Shown here piece by piece: positions 18,049-27,448 of a stretch of DNA of 64,000 bases (position 1 is its first letter; each line of letters begins with the position of its first letter). The position numbers and the translations under genes are program-made. The DNA comes from Crocinitomicaceae bacterium (GTDB taxonomy: Bacteria; Bacteroidota; Bacteroidia; Flavobacteriales_D; Crocinitomicaceae). The notes beneath the pieces are model-generated. The model saw nothing but the letters and a program-made list of their open reading frames with translations. It was not told where the DNA came from and searched no databases. Location of the stretch: the NCBI GenBank assembly GCA_020635955.1, contig JACJYW010000007.1, forward strand, positions 62,001 through 126,000, read 5' to 3'.

Positions 18049-18101
18049 CAAATTAGGGATTCAACTGTTACGTCCTGAACAAATTTCATGGTTAAAATTT
18101 C

Positions 18102-18131
18102 TTTGACCTGAGTATCTATTTTGTAGCTTTA
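18102..18131 (+). promoter_or_regulatory. Bacteroidetes-type promoter of the 1592-residue cargo gene
   Basis: A -33 TTTG at 18102-18105 and a -7 TAGCTTTA at 18124-18131, separated by 18 bp, closely fit the TTTG / TAnnTTTG consensus known for this phylum. The start codon is at 18161. Confidence 0.55.
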
Positions 18132-18160
18132 AAAGCACTGAATTACCAAAATCTATTCCA

Positions 18161-21100
18161 ATGAGAATATCTATTATCCTTTTTGCAATCATTATTTGCA
18201 ATACCTTCATTTCCTATTCACAAAACAATGAACCCCTTAAGTACAACAGTGGGTTTATCGCTAATAAGGGACAAATTGCAAATGAGAAGTTTGAACCAAT
18301 CAGCAGCATTAACTACAAGTTTGAACAACCCGGGATTAATGCCTATTTCAAACCAGACGGTATTATATATCATTTTTATAGAGAGGAAGAAAAGTCTTCA
18401 GCTAACTACACTCAAAAGGAACAAGAGGCTTATAACAGAGGTGATTTTAGCGAAATCGGCAAACTTGTCTATTTCTTTAGAATGGACTTTAAATTGATCA
18501 ATTCTAATCCAGCAGCAGAAGCGATAACTGAAAATCAAATAGAGGTATACACTAACTATTATTTACCACATTGTCCTGATGGAATTACACATGTACCAAG
18601 CTTTGAAAGTATAACCTACAAAGATGTCTATCCTAACATTGATCTTGTTTATAAGACAATTGATGGACAATTAAAATACGAGTTTATTGTACATCCCGGA
18701 GGTAACATAAACGACATCAATTTTACCTATGATGGTGCCAAAGATATTCAGACTGAAAATGGTGCTCTTAATGTTGTCAATGATTTTGGTCCCTTTCAAG
18801 AAAATGAGCCCTATTGTTTTTATGCTGGAGAGAATGAACCTTTAGATGCTTCTTTCAAGATCAGTGAACAATCTATTGGATTTGATATTAAAGATACTGA
18901 TCCATCAAAAACATTGGTCATTGATCCAACCGTTACCTGGGCAACTTATTATTCAAATGGCGGGAGTAGTGATTTTCATGCAAATAGCGCATTCGATTCT
19001 GATGAAAACCTTTATCTAGCCTATGCTACGTATTCTGCTACCTGGACAACAATTAATGCCGGAGGAGGTCAATATTATGATGCAACACGTGATGGATCTA
19101 CAGATCTTATCCTTATGCGTTTTAACAGTGATTATTCATTGCAATGGATAACCTACTATGGAGGTGATAAAAGTGACTTTTTATGCGGAACGGGTGGAGA
19201 TTACGGTAAAACAATTGATGTAGATGACAATAATGGGATTTATCTTGGAGGATATGCCAATAGCAATCCTACAACATTCCCTACTCAAAATTCTGGTGTT
19301 GGTGGAGCATTTTATCAGGACGCTTCCTTTTTAAAAGGTGGTGATAATGCTTTTGTGATAAAATTCAACCAAAATGGAGTACGTCAATGGGGAACGCTTT
19401 TCCAACATACAAATGTCTCAACATCCGGAGCCAGTGTTCGAATTAATGGAATAAAATGCAATGGCACCAAGCTTTATTTTACCGGCGAGCTGTACACTTC
19501 TAGCGGATATAACATTCCTTTGGTTTCCCTAGCAGGGGCATATAATAACACCACTAAAGTTGGAAGCCAGGACATGTTCGTTGGAAGATTCAATTCTGAT
19601 TGCGTATTAGAATGGAGCTCCTATTTAAATAGTGGAAATGTAGGTGCAACAGGCTATCAACAAGGAGTAGATCTTACTTTTGATGCATCCGGAAACATGA
19701 TCCTTGTTGGACAGGTTGGAACAAATGCGCTGGGAGTCTACACATTGAACCCAGGTGGAGGCGCCTATTTTAGCAACACAATTAGCGGATTTATTGACAA
19801 TGTAGTCACTCGATTTAACTCCAACATGCAGCCAACTTGGTCAACGATTATCGGAGGTACGGATCTAGACCGTGTTTCAGAAGTCTCTACTGATCCTTCT
19901 GGTAACATCCTTGTAGCTTGTAGAATGGCAAGGGCTGGATACCCAACAGTCAATCCAGGTGGGGGTGCGTTTTATCAATCTGCACTGCAATCAACAACAG
20001 ATGGTTTTATAATGAAATTTACTCCTGGAGGGGTTTATACATGGGGTACCTACGTTGGTAATACAACAGCAGAAACATCCATAACAGGTATAGCCTCTGA
20101 TAATAGTGGTAATGTTTATGCGATAGGCTATACTTCAGGAACAAACTTTCCACAGGTTTCATTATCTGGCGCTTATAACCAGGGAAGTAATGCCGGTGGA
20201 AATGATCTTTTATTATTAAGATTTACACCTGCCAGTGTTTGTGACTGGTCAACTTATTTTGGTGGATCGCTTTCAGAAACTTGTTACGGAACAAAGATAG
20301 AACCGTCAACAATTGCCAATTCTTGTGGATATCAGCAATTTTTCTCCTTTTCAACACAAAGCACTAACTTACCAACAACTAACCCCGGCGGAGGTGCTCA
20401 TTTTGAAGGCTCATTATCAGGAACATATTCAAAGGCAATCTTATTATTCGAAGAATCATCCGGTTCCACAGCTTCTGCTCCAACTTCAATTTCCGGTACA
20501 ACAACCATTTGCTCAGGCAGTTCTACTACATTAACTCAAGTTGGAGGAGTTCTAGGAACAGGTGGATCATATGAATGGTATTCAGGTTCTTGTGGAGGAA
20601 CCTTTGTAGGATCTGGAACATCAGTCTCCGTTTCTCCAACTTCAAATACAACCTATTATGTAAGAGTGGAGGGCCCATGTGGCATCACAACTTGTGCTTC
20701 AGTTTCAGTTACTGTACAATCAAATTCAACGGCAGCTACGGGCATTAATGCAACTGCCAATCCAATTTGTGTGGGTGCTTCAACCACCTTGAGTGTGCAA
20801 GGTGGGTCTTTAGGTACAGGAGCAAACTGGCAATGGTATACAGGATCTTGCGGAGGCACTTCTGCTGGTTCAGGAACATCCATTTCGGTATCACCTACTT
20901 CAGGAACAACATATTATGTAAGAGCTGTAGGAACTTGTAATACTACTTCTTGTCAAAGTGTGGCAATCACGGTTAATACACTATCAACCGATCCAACTTC
21001 TGCCAGTGCAACATCCGCTACCATTTGTGATGGTCAGTCAACCACGATATCAGTCAATGGCGGATCATTGGGAACTGGTGCCAGCTGGGAATGGTATACA

Positions 21101-22939
21101 ACTTCATGTGGAGGATCTCCAATTGGTTCGGGAACTTCATTAAGTGTCAGTCCTTCATCTACTACCACCTATTTTGTGAGAGCTGAAGGAACATGTAATA
21201 CAACAAATTGCGCTTCTGTAATGGTTACTGTAAATCCAGTTCCTACCCCATCAATAACCAGTAGTAACTCAGCATTGTGCGAAGGTGATAATCTGACGCT
21301 AACTGCCACACCTACTGGAGGTACATGGTCTGTAACAAGTGGACCCGGATCAATAGCAACAGATGTATTAACAGCAACGGGATCAGGAACAATTAATCTG
21401 GAATATTCAGTAACGCAGTCAGGCTGTACCGGAACTGATAATCAAAGTATTAATGTTAATGCCTTGTCAGATGGATCTTGGACATCACCTGGAACTGTTT
21501 GTGAAAGTGGTGGTTCAATTAATCTAAACACCTTAATTACTGGAGATGCTGGTGGAACATGGTCTGGAACGGGAGTTTCAGGTTCCACTTTTGATCCGAC
21601 CAGTTTGAACGGACAAACAATTACCATTACTTATGATGTAGGATCTGCATGTCCTGCTTCTGTTCAGCATGACATAATTGTGGAATCAGCAGTATCTGCA
21701 GCATGGACACAACCAACTGCTATATGTGAAAGCGATTCACCGCTTGACCTGTCAACATTGATAACAGGAAGTGCTGGCGGATCCTGGTCGGGTTCAGGAG
21801 TTTCAGGAACAAATTTTGACCCTTCAGGATTAAGTGGAATGATAGCTATTACCTATACCGTAGGAAGCGGATCATGTTCTGATCTACTTACGCAAGATAT
21901 TGAGGTTCTAAGCGCTCCGGTGGCCCCTACATTCACCGCTAATGATAGTACGATCTGTTCAGGGGAAACGGTGACTTTATCAGGATCCGGATCCGGAACT
22001 GTTGACTACAATATTTATGATGCTGCATCAGGAGGAAATTTGCTTGGAACAGCACCACTTAACGTTTCTCCTTCAACTACAACTACATATTATTTAGAAG
22101 CAGTAGGAACAAATGGTTGCGGTAACATTGGTGGAACACAGCCCCTAATGATCAATGTTAATCCTAATCCAGCTTTAAGTGTTTCTCCTGACCTTCAGAT
22201 TTGTCCTGGTCAAACGGCAACATTAACTGCCTCCGGAAATGGAAATTTCAGTTGGTCAACAGGTGAAACCACTTCCTCTATTAGTGTTACTCCAACTGAA
22301 ACATCTTTCTATATTGTCACCCTAACAGACGCCAATGGATGTACCAGTAGTTATCAATCAACAATCTCAGTTATGACTGGCTCGTACGTTGAAGCTTTAA
22401 ACGATAATGCAACAACTAACATTGATGAACTTGTAAATATTGATGTGGCGACAAATGATAATGGCGACCCTTTATCAGTTGTAATTATTACAAATGCTAT
22501 AAACGGAGTTGGATCTGTTCAAAGTGACGGAACGATAAATTATCTTCCATTCAGTGGATACCTTGGAAGTGATTCACTACAATACGTAATCTGTGACATT
22601 TATTGTTCATACACCTGTGATTCGGCCTGGGTAAAAATAGAAATTGATAAAGCAGATGAATTTTCAATTCCTGGAGGATTCTCGCCTAATGGTGATGGAA
22701 TTAACGAATTTTTCGTGATCAGTGGGCTGGATAGTTATCCCAACAATACCTTAACCATTTACAATCGCTGGGGAGATATTGTATTTAGTGCATCTCCATA
22801 CATGAACAACTGGAGTGGACAAGCTGAAGGTAAAAGAACGATTAGTGGAGATGTAGTTGTAACGGGAACTTACTTCTACGTGCTGGATCTCGGTGACGGA
22901 TCAGAAATGTTAAACGGATCAATTGAGATCAAAAAATAA
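18161..22939 (+). CDS. Large T9SS cargo: SBBP-repeat and Ig-like protein with gliding-type C-terminal domain
   Basis: A 1592-residue exported protein. The signal peptide ends near ISYSQ. Residues about 25-245 match the N-terminal domain typical of SBBP proteins (NKGQIANEK, YKDVYPNIDLVY). Residues about 250-760 carry beta-propeller-type repeats with recurring LSGAYN/NPGGGAFY motifs. From about 775 to 1050 three CHU_C-associated Ig-like repeats of about 85 residues (EWYSGSCGGTFVGSGTS type) occur, followed by further Ig-like units. The last about 90 residues (FSIPGGFSPNGDGINEFFVI) are the T9SS type B sorting domain. Probably a surface adhesin or stalk-like protein. It overlaps the PorP/SprF-like gene by one base. 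Confidence 0.88.
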   Translation: MRISIILFAIIICNTFISYSQNNEPLKYNSGFIANKGQIANEKFEPISSINYKFEQPGINAYFKPDGIIYHFYREEEKSSANYTQKEQEAYNRGDFSEIGKLVYFFRMDFKLINSNPAAEAITENQIEVYTNYYLPHCPDGITHVPSFESITYKDVYPNIDLVYKTIDGQLKYEFIVHPGGNINDINFTYDGAKDIQTENGALNVVNDFGPFQENEPYCFYAGENEPLDASFKISEQSIGFDIKDTDPSKTLVIDPTVTWATYYSNGGSSDFHANSAFDSDENLYLAYATYSATWTTINAGGGQYYDATRDGSTDLILMRFNSDYSLQWITYYGGDKSDFLCGTGGDYGKTIDVDDNNGIYLGGYANSNPTTFPTQNSGVGGAFYQDASFLKGGDNAFVIKFNQNGVRQWGTLFQHTNVSTSGASVRINGIKCNGTKLYFTGELYTSSGYNIPLVSLAGAYNNTTKVGSQDMFVGRFNSDCVLEWSSYLNSGNVGATGYQQGVDLTFDASGNMILVGQVGTNALGVYTLNPGGGAYFSNTISGFIDNVVTRFNSNMQPTWSTIIGGTDLDRVSEVSTDPSGNILVACRMARAGYPTVNPGGGAFYQSALQSTTDGFIMKFTPGGVYTWGTYVGNTTAETSITGIASDNSGNVYAIGYTSGTNFPQVSLSGAYNQGSNAGGNDLLLLRFTPASVCDWSTYFGGSLSETCYGTKIEPSTIANSCGYQQFFSFSTQSTNLPTTNPGGGAHFEGSLSGTYSKAILLFEESSGSTASAPTSISGTTTICSGSSTTLTQVGGVLGTGGSYEWYSGSCGGTFVGSGTSVSVSPTSNTTYYVRVEGPCGITTCASVSVTVQSNSTAATGINATANPICVGASTTLSVQGGSLGTGANWQWYTGSCGGTSAGSGTSISVSPTSGTTYYVRAVGTCNTTSCQSVAITVNTLSTDPTSASATSATICDGQSTTISVNGGSLGTGASWEWYTTSCGGSPIGSGTSLSVSPSSTTTYFVRAEGTCNTTNCASVMVTVNPVPTPSITSSNSALCEGDNLTLTATPTGGTWSVTSGPGSIATDVLTATGSGTINLEYSVTQSGCTGTDNQSINVNALSDGSWTSPGTVCESGGSINLNTLITGDAGGTWSGTGVSGSTFDPTSLNGQTITITYDVGSACPASVQHDIIVESAVSAAWTQPTAICESDSPLDLSTLITGSAGGSWSGSGVSGTNFDPSGLSGMIAITYTVGSGSCSDLLTQDIEVLSAPVAPTFTANDSTICSGETVTLSGSGSGTVDYNIYDAASGGNLLGTAPLNVSPSTTTTYYLEAVGTNGCGNIGGTQPLMINVNPNPALSVSPDLQICPGQTATLTASGNGNFSWSTGETTSSISVTPTETSFYIVTLTDANGCTSSYQSTISVMTGSYVEALNDNATTNIDELVNIDVATNDNGDPLSVVIITNAINGVGSVQSDGTINYLPFSGYLGSDSLQYVICDIYCSYTCDSAWVKIEIDKADEFSIPGGFSPNGDGINEFFVISGLDSYPNNTLTIYNRWGDIVFSASPYMNNWSGQAEGKRTISGDVVVTGTYFYVLDLGDGSEMLNGSIEIKK

Positions 22940-23880
22940 TGTGCCCTATGAAAAGTTTAAAATCGATAATTGGAGTATTTGTTCTTTTTGTTGCGCATAA
23001 TGGGGTTGGCCAAAACCAATTCCACATGACCCAGTACATGATGCACCAACCATTTATTAATCCATCTAGCATGGGTGTTTATGACAATATGAATGGTGCC
23101 ATATTCTATAAGAACCAGTGGACAGGATTTGATGGAGCACCGCAATTGATAGGTTTCAATTTTAACTCTCCAGTTGGAGGACTGAATAGCCGTGTTGGTT
23201 TAACTGTGGTTAATGATCGCATTGGTGTGAATAACAATACGGATATCGCGGCTTCCTATGCTTATACACTAAAGATAAATTCAACTTCTAATCTTTCGTT
23301 TGGAGTATCTGCATCCTTGAGATTATCTCAAAGTGATTTTGCAGATGTTGAAACGAATATTGTTGATCCAGAATTTAGTGCAAACAGCCCGACTCTTGCC
23401 ATGCCTAATTTCAAGTTTGGCGCTTATTATAGAACAAATAAATTCTATGTAGGAATTGCACTTCCTAATTTATTGAAGAACGAAATATCCTTTGATACCG
23501 ACTTTAAAGGTAAAACGAGTTTTGATTTTTCTGATTGGCACTTTTATTTGCATTCAGGATACTCATTTACTTTGAGTGAAAAGCTTGATCTCAACGCGTC
23601 AACTATCTTCAAACATGTATCAGGAGCTCCGTTTCAAATGGATCTGTCAGCCATTTTAGCCATTCAGAAAAAATTTGGAATAGGTTTTAATTATAGAACA
23701 TCAAAAGATCTGTCTGCTATGATAAGATTTAGGTTAAACCCAATGTTAGAAATGGGTTATGCCTATGACTTTAGCTTCAGTCAGTTGAGAAATTTCTCGT
23801 CTGGAAGCCATGAGATCATGTTGATCTTTGATATCTATAACAAGGATAAAAAACCTGATATGGCAATGCCGAGATACTAG
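22939..23880 (+). CDS. PorP/SprF-family T9SS outer-membrane protein
   Basis: A 313-residue (or 310 if started at MKSL, 22948) protein with a signal peptide ending near NGVGQ and the family hallmark QNQFHMTQYMMHQPFINPS followed by NQWTGFDGAPQ. Members form outer-membrane barrels and, in Flavobacterium johnsoniae, SprF is needed to secrete the type B cargo encoded next to it. The one-base overlap with the 1592-residue type B cargo gene is exactly that arrangement, so this is probably its cognate partner. It converges on dnaJ. Confidence 0.9.
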   Translation: MCPMKSLKSIIGVFVLFVAHNGVGQNQFHMTQYMMHQPFINPSSMGVYDNMNGAIFYKNQWTGFDGAPQLIGFNFNSPVGGLNSRVGLTVVNDRIGVNNNTDIAASYAYTLKINSTSNLSFGVSASLRLSQSDFADVETNIVDPEFSANSPTLAMPNFKFGAYYRTNKFYVGIALPNLLKNEISFDTDFKGKTSFDFSDWHFYLHSGYSFTLSEKLDLNASTIFKHVSGAPFQMDLSAILAIQKKFGIGFNYRTSKDLSAMIRFRLNPMLEMGYAYDFSFSQLRNFSSGSHEIMLIFDIYNKDKKPDMAMPRY

Positions 23881-23883
23881 GAT

Positions 23884-25008
23884 CTATCCAGCAAAGAAAT
23901 CTTTCATTTTTGAGAAGAAGCCTTGTTCCTTTCTACTCGGTTTAGGTTGGAAATTATCAGAATTTCTCAACTTCTCAAGCATGGCTTTCTCATCATTGGA
24001 AAGTTTCTTTGGCGTCCATACGTTTATGTGAACGAACAGGTCACCAGTACCATATCCATTGATCGAAGGCAAGCCTTTACCGCGTAATCTGAGCATTTTA
24101 CCAGATTGTGTTCCTGGTTCTATTTTGATCTTTGCTTTTCCCTCTACCAATGGAACTTCTATTGAATTTCCTAAGGCGGCATCTGCAAAATTCACATAGG
24201 CTTCATAGTGTAGGTTTGATCCATCTCTTTGAAGCAGATCATTGTTTTCTTCTTCAATGACTACTAAAAGATCACCTGGAACTCCATCAAAAGGACCTGC
24301 ATTACCTTTACCACTTACTTTCAACTGCATTCCTTCTTCTACACCCGCAGGGATACTGATCTCAACGAGCTCCTCTTGTCTTTTCAAACCTTGAGCATCC
24401 GCTCCAGCAGGTCTTTTCCCAATAATCTTACCAGTACCTCTACATGTTTGACAAGTACTTTGAGTTTGCATGGCTCCCAGCATTGTTTGAGTCACACGCA
24501 CTACTCTACCTTGACCCTTACAGGTTTGGCAAGTGTCATAAGTAACACCTTCTGCATTTACCAGTTTGTTGACTTTGATCTTCTTTTTAACACCGGTAGC
24601 AACTTCTTTCAGATTCAATTTTATTTTGATTCTAAGATCTGACCCTCTGGCAACACGTTGACCACCACCACTGAAACCACGGCTTCCGCCTCCACCAAAT
24701 GCACCTCCGAAGATATCACCGAACTGATCGAAGATATCGTCCATATTCATACCTCCAAATCCGCCTCCACCACCTCCGGCGCCAGAAACTCCCTGATGCC
24801 CAAAGCGATCATATCTCGCTCTTTTATCCGCATCTGAAAGCACTTCATAAGCTTCTGCAGCTTCTTTGAATTTCTCCTCAGCTTCTTTATCGTCCGGATT
24901 TCTGTCTGGGTGATACTTCAAAGCAATTTTTCTATATGCTTTTTTAATCTCCTTTTCATCCGCCGATTTATCTACTCCTAATATGTCGTAATAATCTCTT
25001 TTACTCAT
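23884..25008 (-). CDS. dnaJ: Chaperone protein DnaJ
   Basis: A 374-residue co-chaperone that stimulates DnaK. The J domain (residues 1-70) has the HPD motif in ALKYHPDRNPDD. A Gly/Phe region follows (about 75-120). The zinc region has only two CxxCxGxG motifs, CQTCKGQG and CQTCRGTG, not the four of E. coli DnaJ, so one zinc site rather than two; this reduced form is known in flavobacterial DnaJ. The C-terminal peptide-binding domains end with KDFFAG. It lies downstream of grpE in the same operon. Confidence 0.95.
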   Translation of the reverse strand: MSKRDYYDILGVDKSADEKEIKKAYRKIALKYHPDRNPDDKEAEEKFKEAAEAYEVLSDADKRARYDRFGHQGVSGAGGGGGGFGGMNMDDIFDQFGDIFGGAFGGGGSRGFSGGGQRVARGSDLRIKIKLNLKEVATGVKKKIKVNKLVNAEGVTYDTCQTCKGQGRVVRVTQTMLGAMQTQSTCQTCRGTGKIIGKRPAGADAQGLKRQEELVEISIPAGVEEGMQLKVSGKGNAGPFDGVPGDLLVVIEEENNDLLQRDGSNLHYEAYVNFADAALGNSIEVPLVEGKAKIKIEPGTQSGKMLRLRGKGLPSINGYGTGDLFVHINVWTPKKLSNDEKAMLEKLRNSDNFQPKPSRKEQGFFSKMKDFFAG

Positions 25009-25053
25009 TTTTTATTCAATTGAATAACTCTCAACTAGAATTGATTTTTGAAT

Positions 25054-25587
25054 TTACTGTCCTACAACCACTTTGGCGTATCTAAGCACAGATCCTTTAA
25101 GGTTATATCCTCTTTCAATAACGTCAACTACTTTACCCTTCATATCTTCAGAAGGAGCAGGTATTTGAGTAATAGCCTCATGTTTATCCGCATCAAAAAC
25201 TTCACCCTTAGCATTCATTGATTCTAAACCCTTATGGGATAGAACGTTCATTAATTTATGATGGATCAATTTAAATCCTTCTCTTAATGCTGCCGGATCT
25301 TCTACTTTATCGTTATTTGCCACAGCTCTTTCAAAATCATCAAGCACATCCAAAAGATCTTTGATCACTTCACCACTGGCGGTATTAATGATCTCCAATT
25401 TTTCCTTCATGCTCCGCTTTCTGAAATTGTCAAAATCAGAGTATAAAAGAAGATACTTAGAGTTCAACTCTTCGTATTTTTCTTCTATTGTTTTCTCAGT
25501 TGTTTTTTGATCAGTATTATCTTCTTCATGTTGATTTGTAACCTGATCTTCTAATTCTTCCTCTGATCTATTCTTTTTCTTCGTCAT
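25054..25587 (-). CDS. grpE: Nucleotide exchange factor GrpE
   Basis: A 177-residue protein started at MTKKKNRSEE. The longer frame begins at 25659 but that start would lie inside the upstream inverted repeat and adds an unrelated 24 residues. The N-terminal acidic coiled coil is followed by the GrpE core, DFDNFRKRSMKEKLEI, and the beta domain with ITQIPAPSED and VIERGYNLKGSVLRYAKVVVG. GrpE exchanges ADP for ATP on DnaK. It is 45 bp upstream of dnaJ. No dnaK is in the window. Confidence 0.94.
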   Translation of the reverse strand: MTKKKNRSEEELEDQVTNQHEEDNTDQKTTEKTIEEKYEELNSKYLLLYSDFDNFRKRSMKEKLEIINTASGEVIKDLLDVLDDFERAVANNDKVEDPAALREGFKLIHHKLMNVLSHKGLESMNAKGEVFDADKHEAITQIPAPSEDMKGKVVDVIERGYNLKGSVLRYAKVVVGQ

Positions 25588-25646
25588 TATCCAATAAATT
25601 CTATTCGTTAAATCGTAGTCAATTTCTTTGCCAATTGTGGCTTTCA

Positions 25647-25667
25647 GACAATGTGTCACAAATTGTC
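25647..25667 (-). promoter_or_regulatory. Inverted repeat upstream of grpE, candidate heat-shock operator
   Basis: GACAAT (25647-25652) and ATTGTC (25662-25667) flank a 9-bp spacer. The 10-mer CACAAATTGT (25657-25666) on the plus strand also occurs at 45555-45564 upstream of groES. On the coding strand both sites read (A/T)TTGTGAC, about 60-80 bp before the start codon. Shared control of the chaperone operons is inference. Confidence 0.45.
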
Positions 25668-25712
25668 ATGACGCTACAAAATTAAGGCTGCAAATTTGGC
25701 AAAAAATAAAGA

Positions 25713-27347
25713 CTATGAAGGTTTATCAGCAGATTTGATCTTCGCCATTACTCCCGTCTTTTTTATTCTTTCAACGAAAGCATAAAGAATCATTGCCAAT
25801 GATAGAAAAGTGGATATTCTTCCTATAATATCACCATAAATAGTAAAGATGGTAAATTCAGTATTCTTATTCAACGTTGCGTTCATAGCTCCATACTCAT
25901 TCCATCCAAGTTCTTCAATGATCTCTCCTTTTTGATCAATAAAACATGAAATACCTGTATTAGCGGATCTGGCAACAGACCTCCTGTTTTCTATTGCACG
26001 AATCTGTGAGAACATTCTATGTTGCTTGTATCCAGGTGTATCTCTCCACCATCCATCATTAGTGATTACACAAATAATATCAGCACCTTTTCGAACAAAA
26101 ATGGAGGTAAAATCTCCATAAACTGATTCATAACAGATCAATGGAGCATAATTCACTCCTCTCGCTTCAAATACTGCAGGATCATTTCCAAACCCAAGCA
26201 CGCCAGCAGTTCCACCAAGTTCAACAGAATATTTAGCTAAAAAAGGAAACATATCTATAAAAGGAAGTTTCTCTCCACCCAACACCAGCTTTTCCTTGTG
26301 ATAAATCTCTAAGGGCATATTGCCGTCAAACATTAAGGCCGTATTATAGTTTTCATACCAGTATGAACTACCTGCAATTGGTCTGCAGGCAACAGAATTC
26401 CAATCCTTGAAAATCTTATATGTGTCTGCTCCAATTAGTACCGGAATATTATCATGCTTTTTGATGAATTCTCTCACCATCAAGATAGATTGATTCTGTT
26501 CTAAACCCATTTCATCCATACCATAAGGAATAGCTGTTTCAGGAAAAACAATTAGATCCGTTGATGCAGTTAGTTTTGACTCTGCTGCCAGAAACATTTT
26601 TTCAAGTTGATAATCTCTGGGAAGAACAAACTTTTCAGTATGCGCTTCGATATTTGGTTGGACCACTACTATTTCAATAGGGTCAACTTTTTCTTCGTAG
26701 TTATAATAGATGTAAAAACTACTCACAATAGGGATTGTGATTGCGAGACCTAGAAATATAAAAATTGGAGTTTGAACTTTAACAGATTCTTTTCTAAACC
26801 AGATATTTCTAATTAACAAATAGATGACAATATTTACCAGTAAAATCCATAAACTACCACCTAAAACACCTGAATATTCATACCATTGAATCAATTTTGG
26901 TGAAGTCCCTAAGATGTGACCGATATTCAACCATGGCCAACTCAACTCCCAGTAAAAATGTAAATGTTCAAAACACAACCACAGGACTAAAAGGGAAAGT
27001 ATTCCTTTATTTTCTCCTAATTGTCTTGAAATAAAAGCGGTAAAAAACCATGGAAGCAACATTAGAATTGAATTCGCGAAAACTGCCATATACATACCGC
27101 TCTCTGATGCATAGTAGATCCACCAGGTAGTAATAGCATTGAAAATAACGAAGTACAGATAGTTAGTTCCAAATCGAATCCAAAATCTCCTTTTTGATTT
27201 CTTATTCAGCTCAAAGTTTATAATGAACAAAGGAATCAGAGCAATAAATGACAATGGTGTAATGCCACCTGTAAATGGGAAACTGATTCCTAGTAGTACC
27301 CCGCCGAGAATGGCCAACAAAAACAAGTGTAACACCTTAAGTTTCAT
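25713..27347 (-). CDS. lnt: Apolipoprotein N-acyltransferase
   Basis: A 544-residue enzyme (from MKLKVLHLFL; six extra codons are possible upstream) that adds the third acyl chain to lipoproteins in the inner membrane. Several N-terminal membrane helices span about residues 5-210, then a nitrilase-type periplasmic domain. The expected catalytic Glu is in VFPETAIPYG, the Lys in KEKLVLGGEKLPF and the nucleophile Cys in APLICYESVYG. A final membrane helix lies near residue 515. The many lipoproteins in this window are its likely substrates. Confidence 0.94.
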   Translation of the reverse strand: MKLKVLHLFLLAILGGVLLGISFPFTGGITPLSFIALIPLFIINFELNKKSKRRFWIRFGTNYLYFVIFNAITTWWIYYASESGMYMAVFANSILMLLPWFFTAFISRQLGENKGILSLLVLWLCFEHLHFYWELSWPWLNIGHILGTSPKLIQWYEYSGVLGGSLWILLVNIVIYLLIRNIWFRKESVKVQTPIFIFLGLAITIPIVSSFYIYYNYEEKVDPIEIVVVQPNIEAHTEKFVLPRDYQLEKMFLAAESKLTASTDLIVFPETAIPYGMDEMGLEQNQSILMVREFIKKHDNIPVLIGADTYKIFKDWNSVACRPIAGSSYWYENYNTALMFDGNMPLEIYHKEKLVLGGEKLPFIDMFPFLAKYSVELGGTAGVLGFGNDPAVFEARGVNYAPLICYESVYGDFTSIFVRKGADIICVITNDGWWRDTPGYKQHRMFSQIRAIENRRSVARSANTGISCFIDQKGEIIEELGWNEYGAMNATLNKNTEFTIFTIYGDIIGRISTFLSLAMILYAFVERIKKTGVMAKIKSADKPS

Positions 27348-27448
27348 GAAGGCAAAAGTAAACAAATTGTCATCCTTTAAATACGAAAGTTTGAAAGTTC
27401 TAAAAATGAAACTAAATCTTCAATTCAGAGTATAAATTAAAGCACCGA

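Noticed and set aside
20500..21250. Repeats that could be mistaken for a CRISPR array
   Set aside because: They are codon-level repeats of the Ig-like domains, with period about 255-260 bp and in-frame variation, not short direct repeats with unique spacers.
25588..25659. Longer GrpE start at 25659
   Set aside because: That ATG lies within the upstream inverted repeat and would add 24 residues with no match to the GrpE family; the start at 25587 is preferred.
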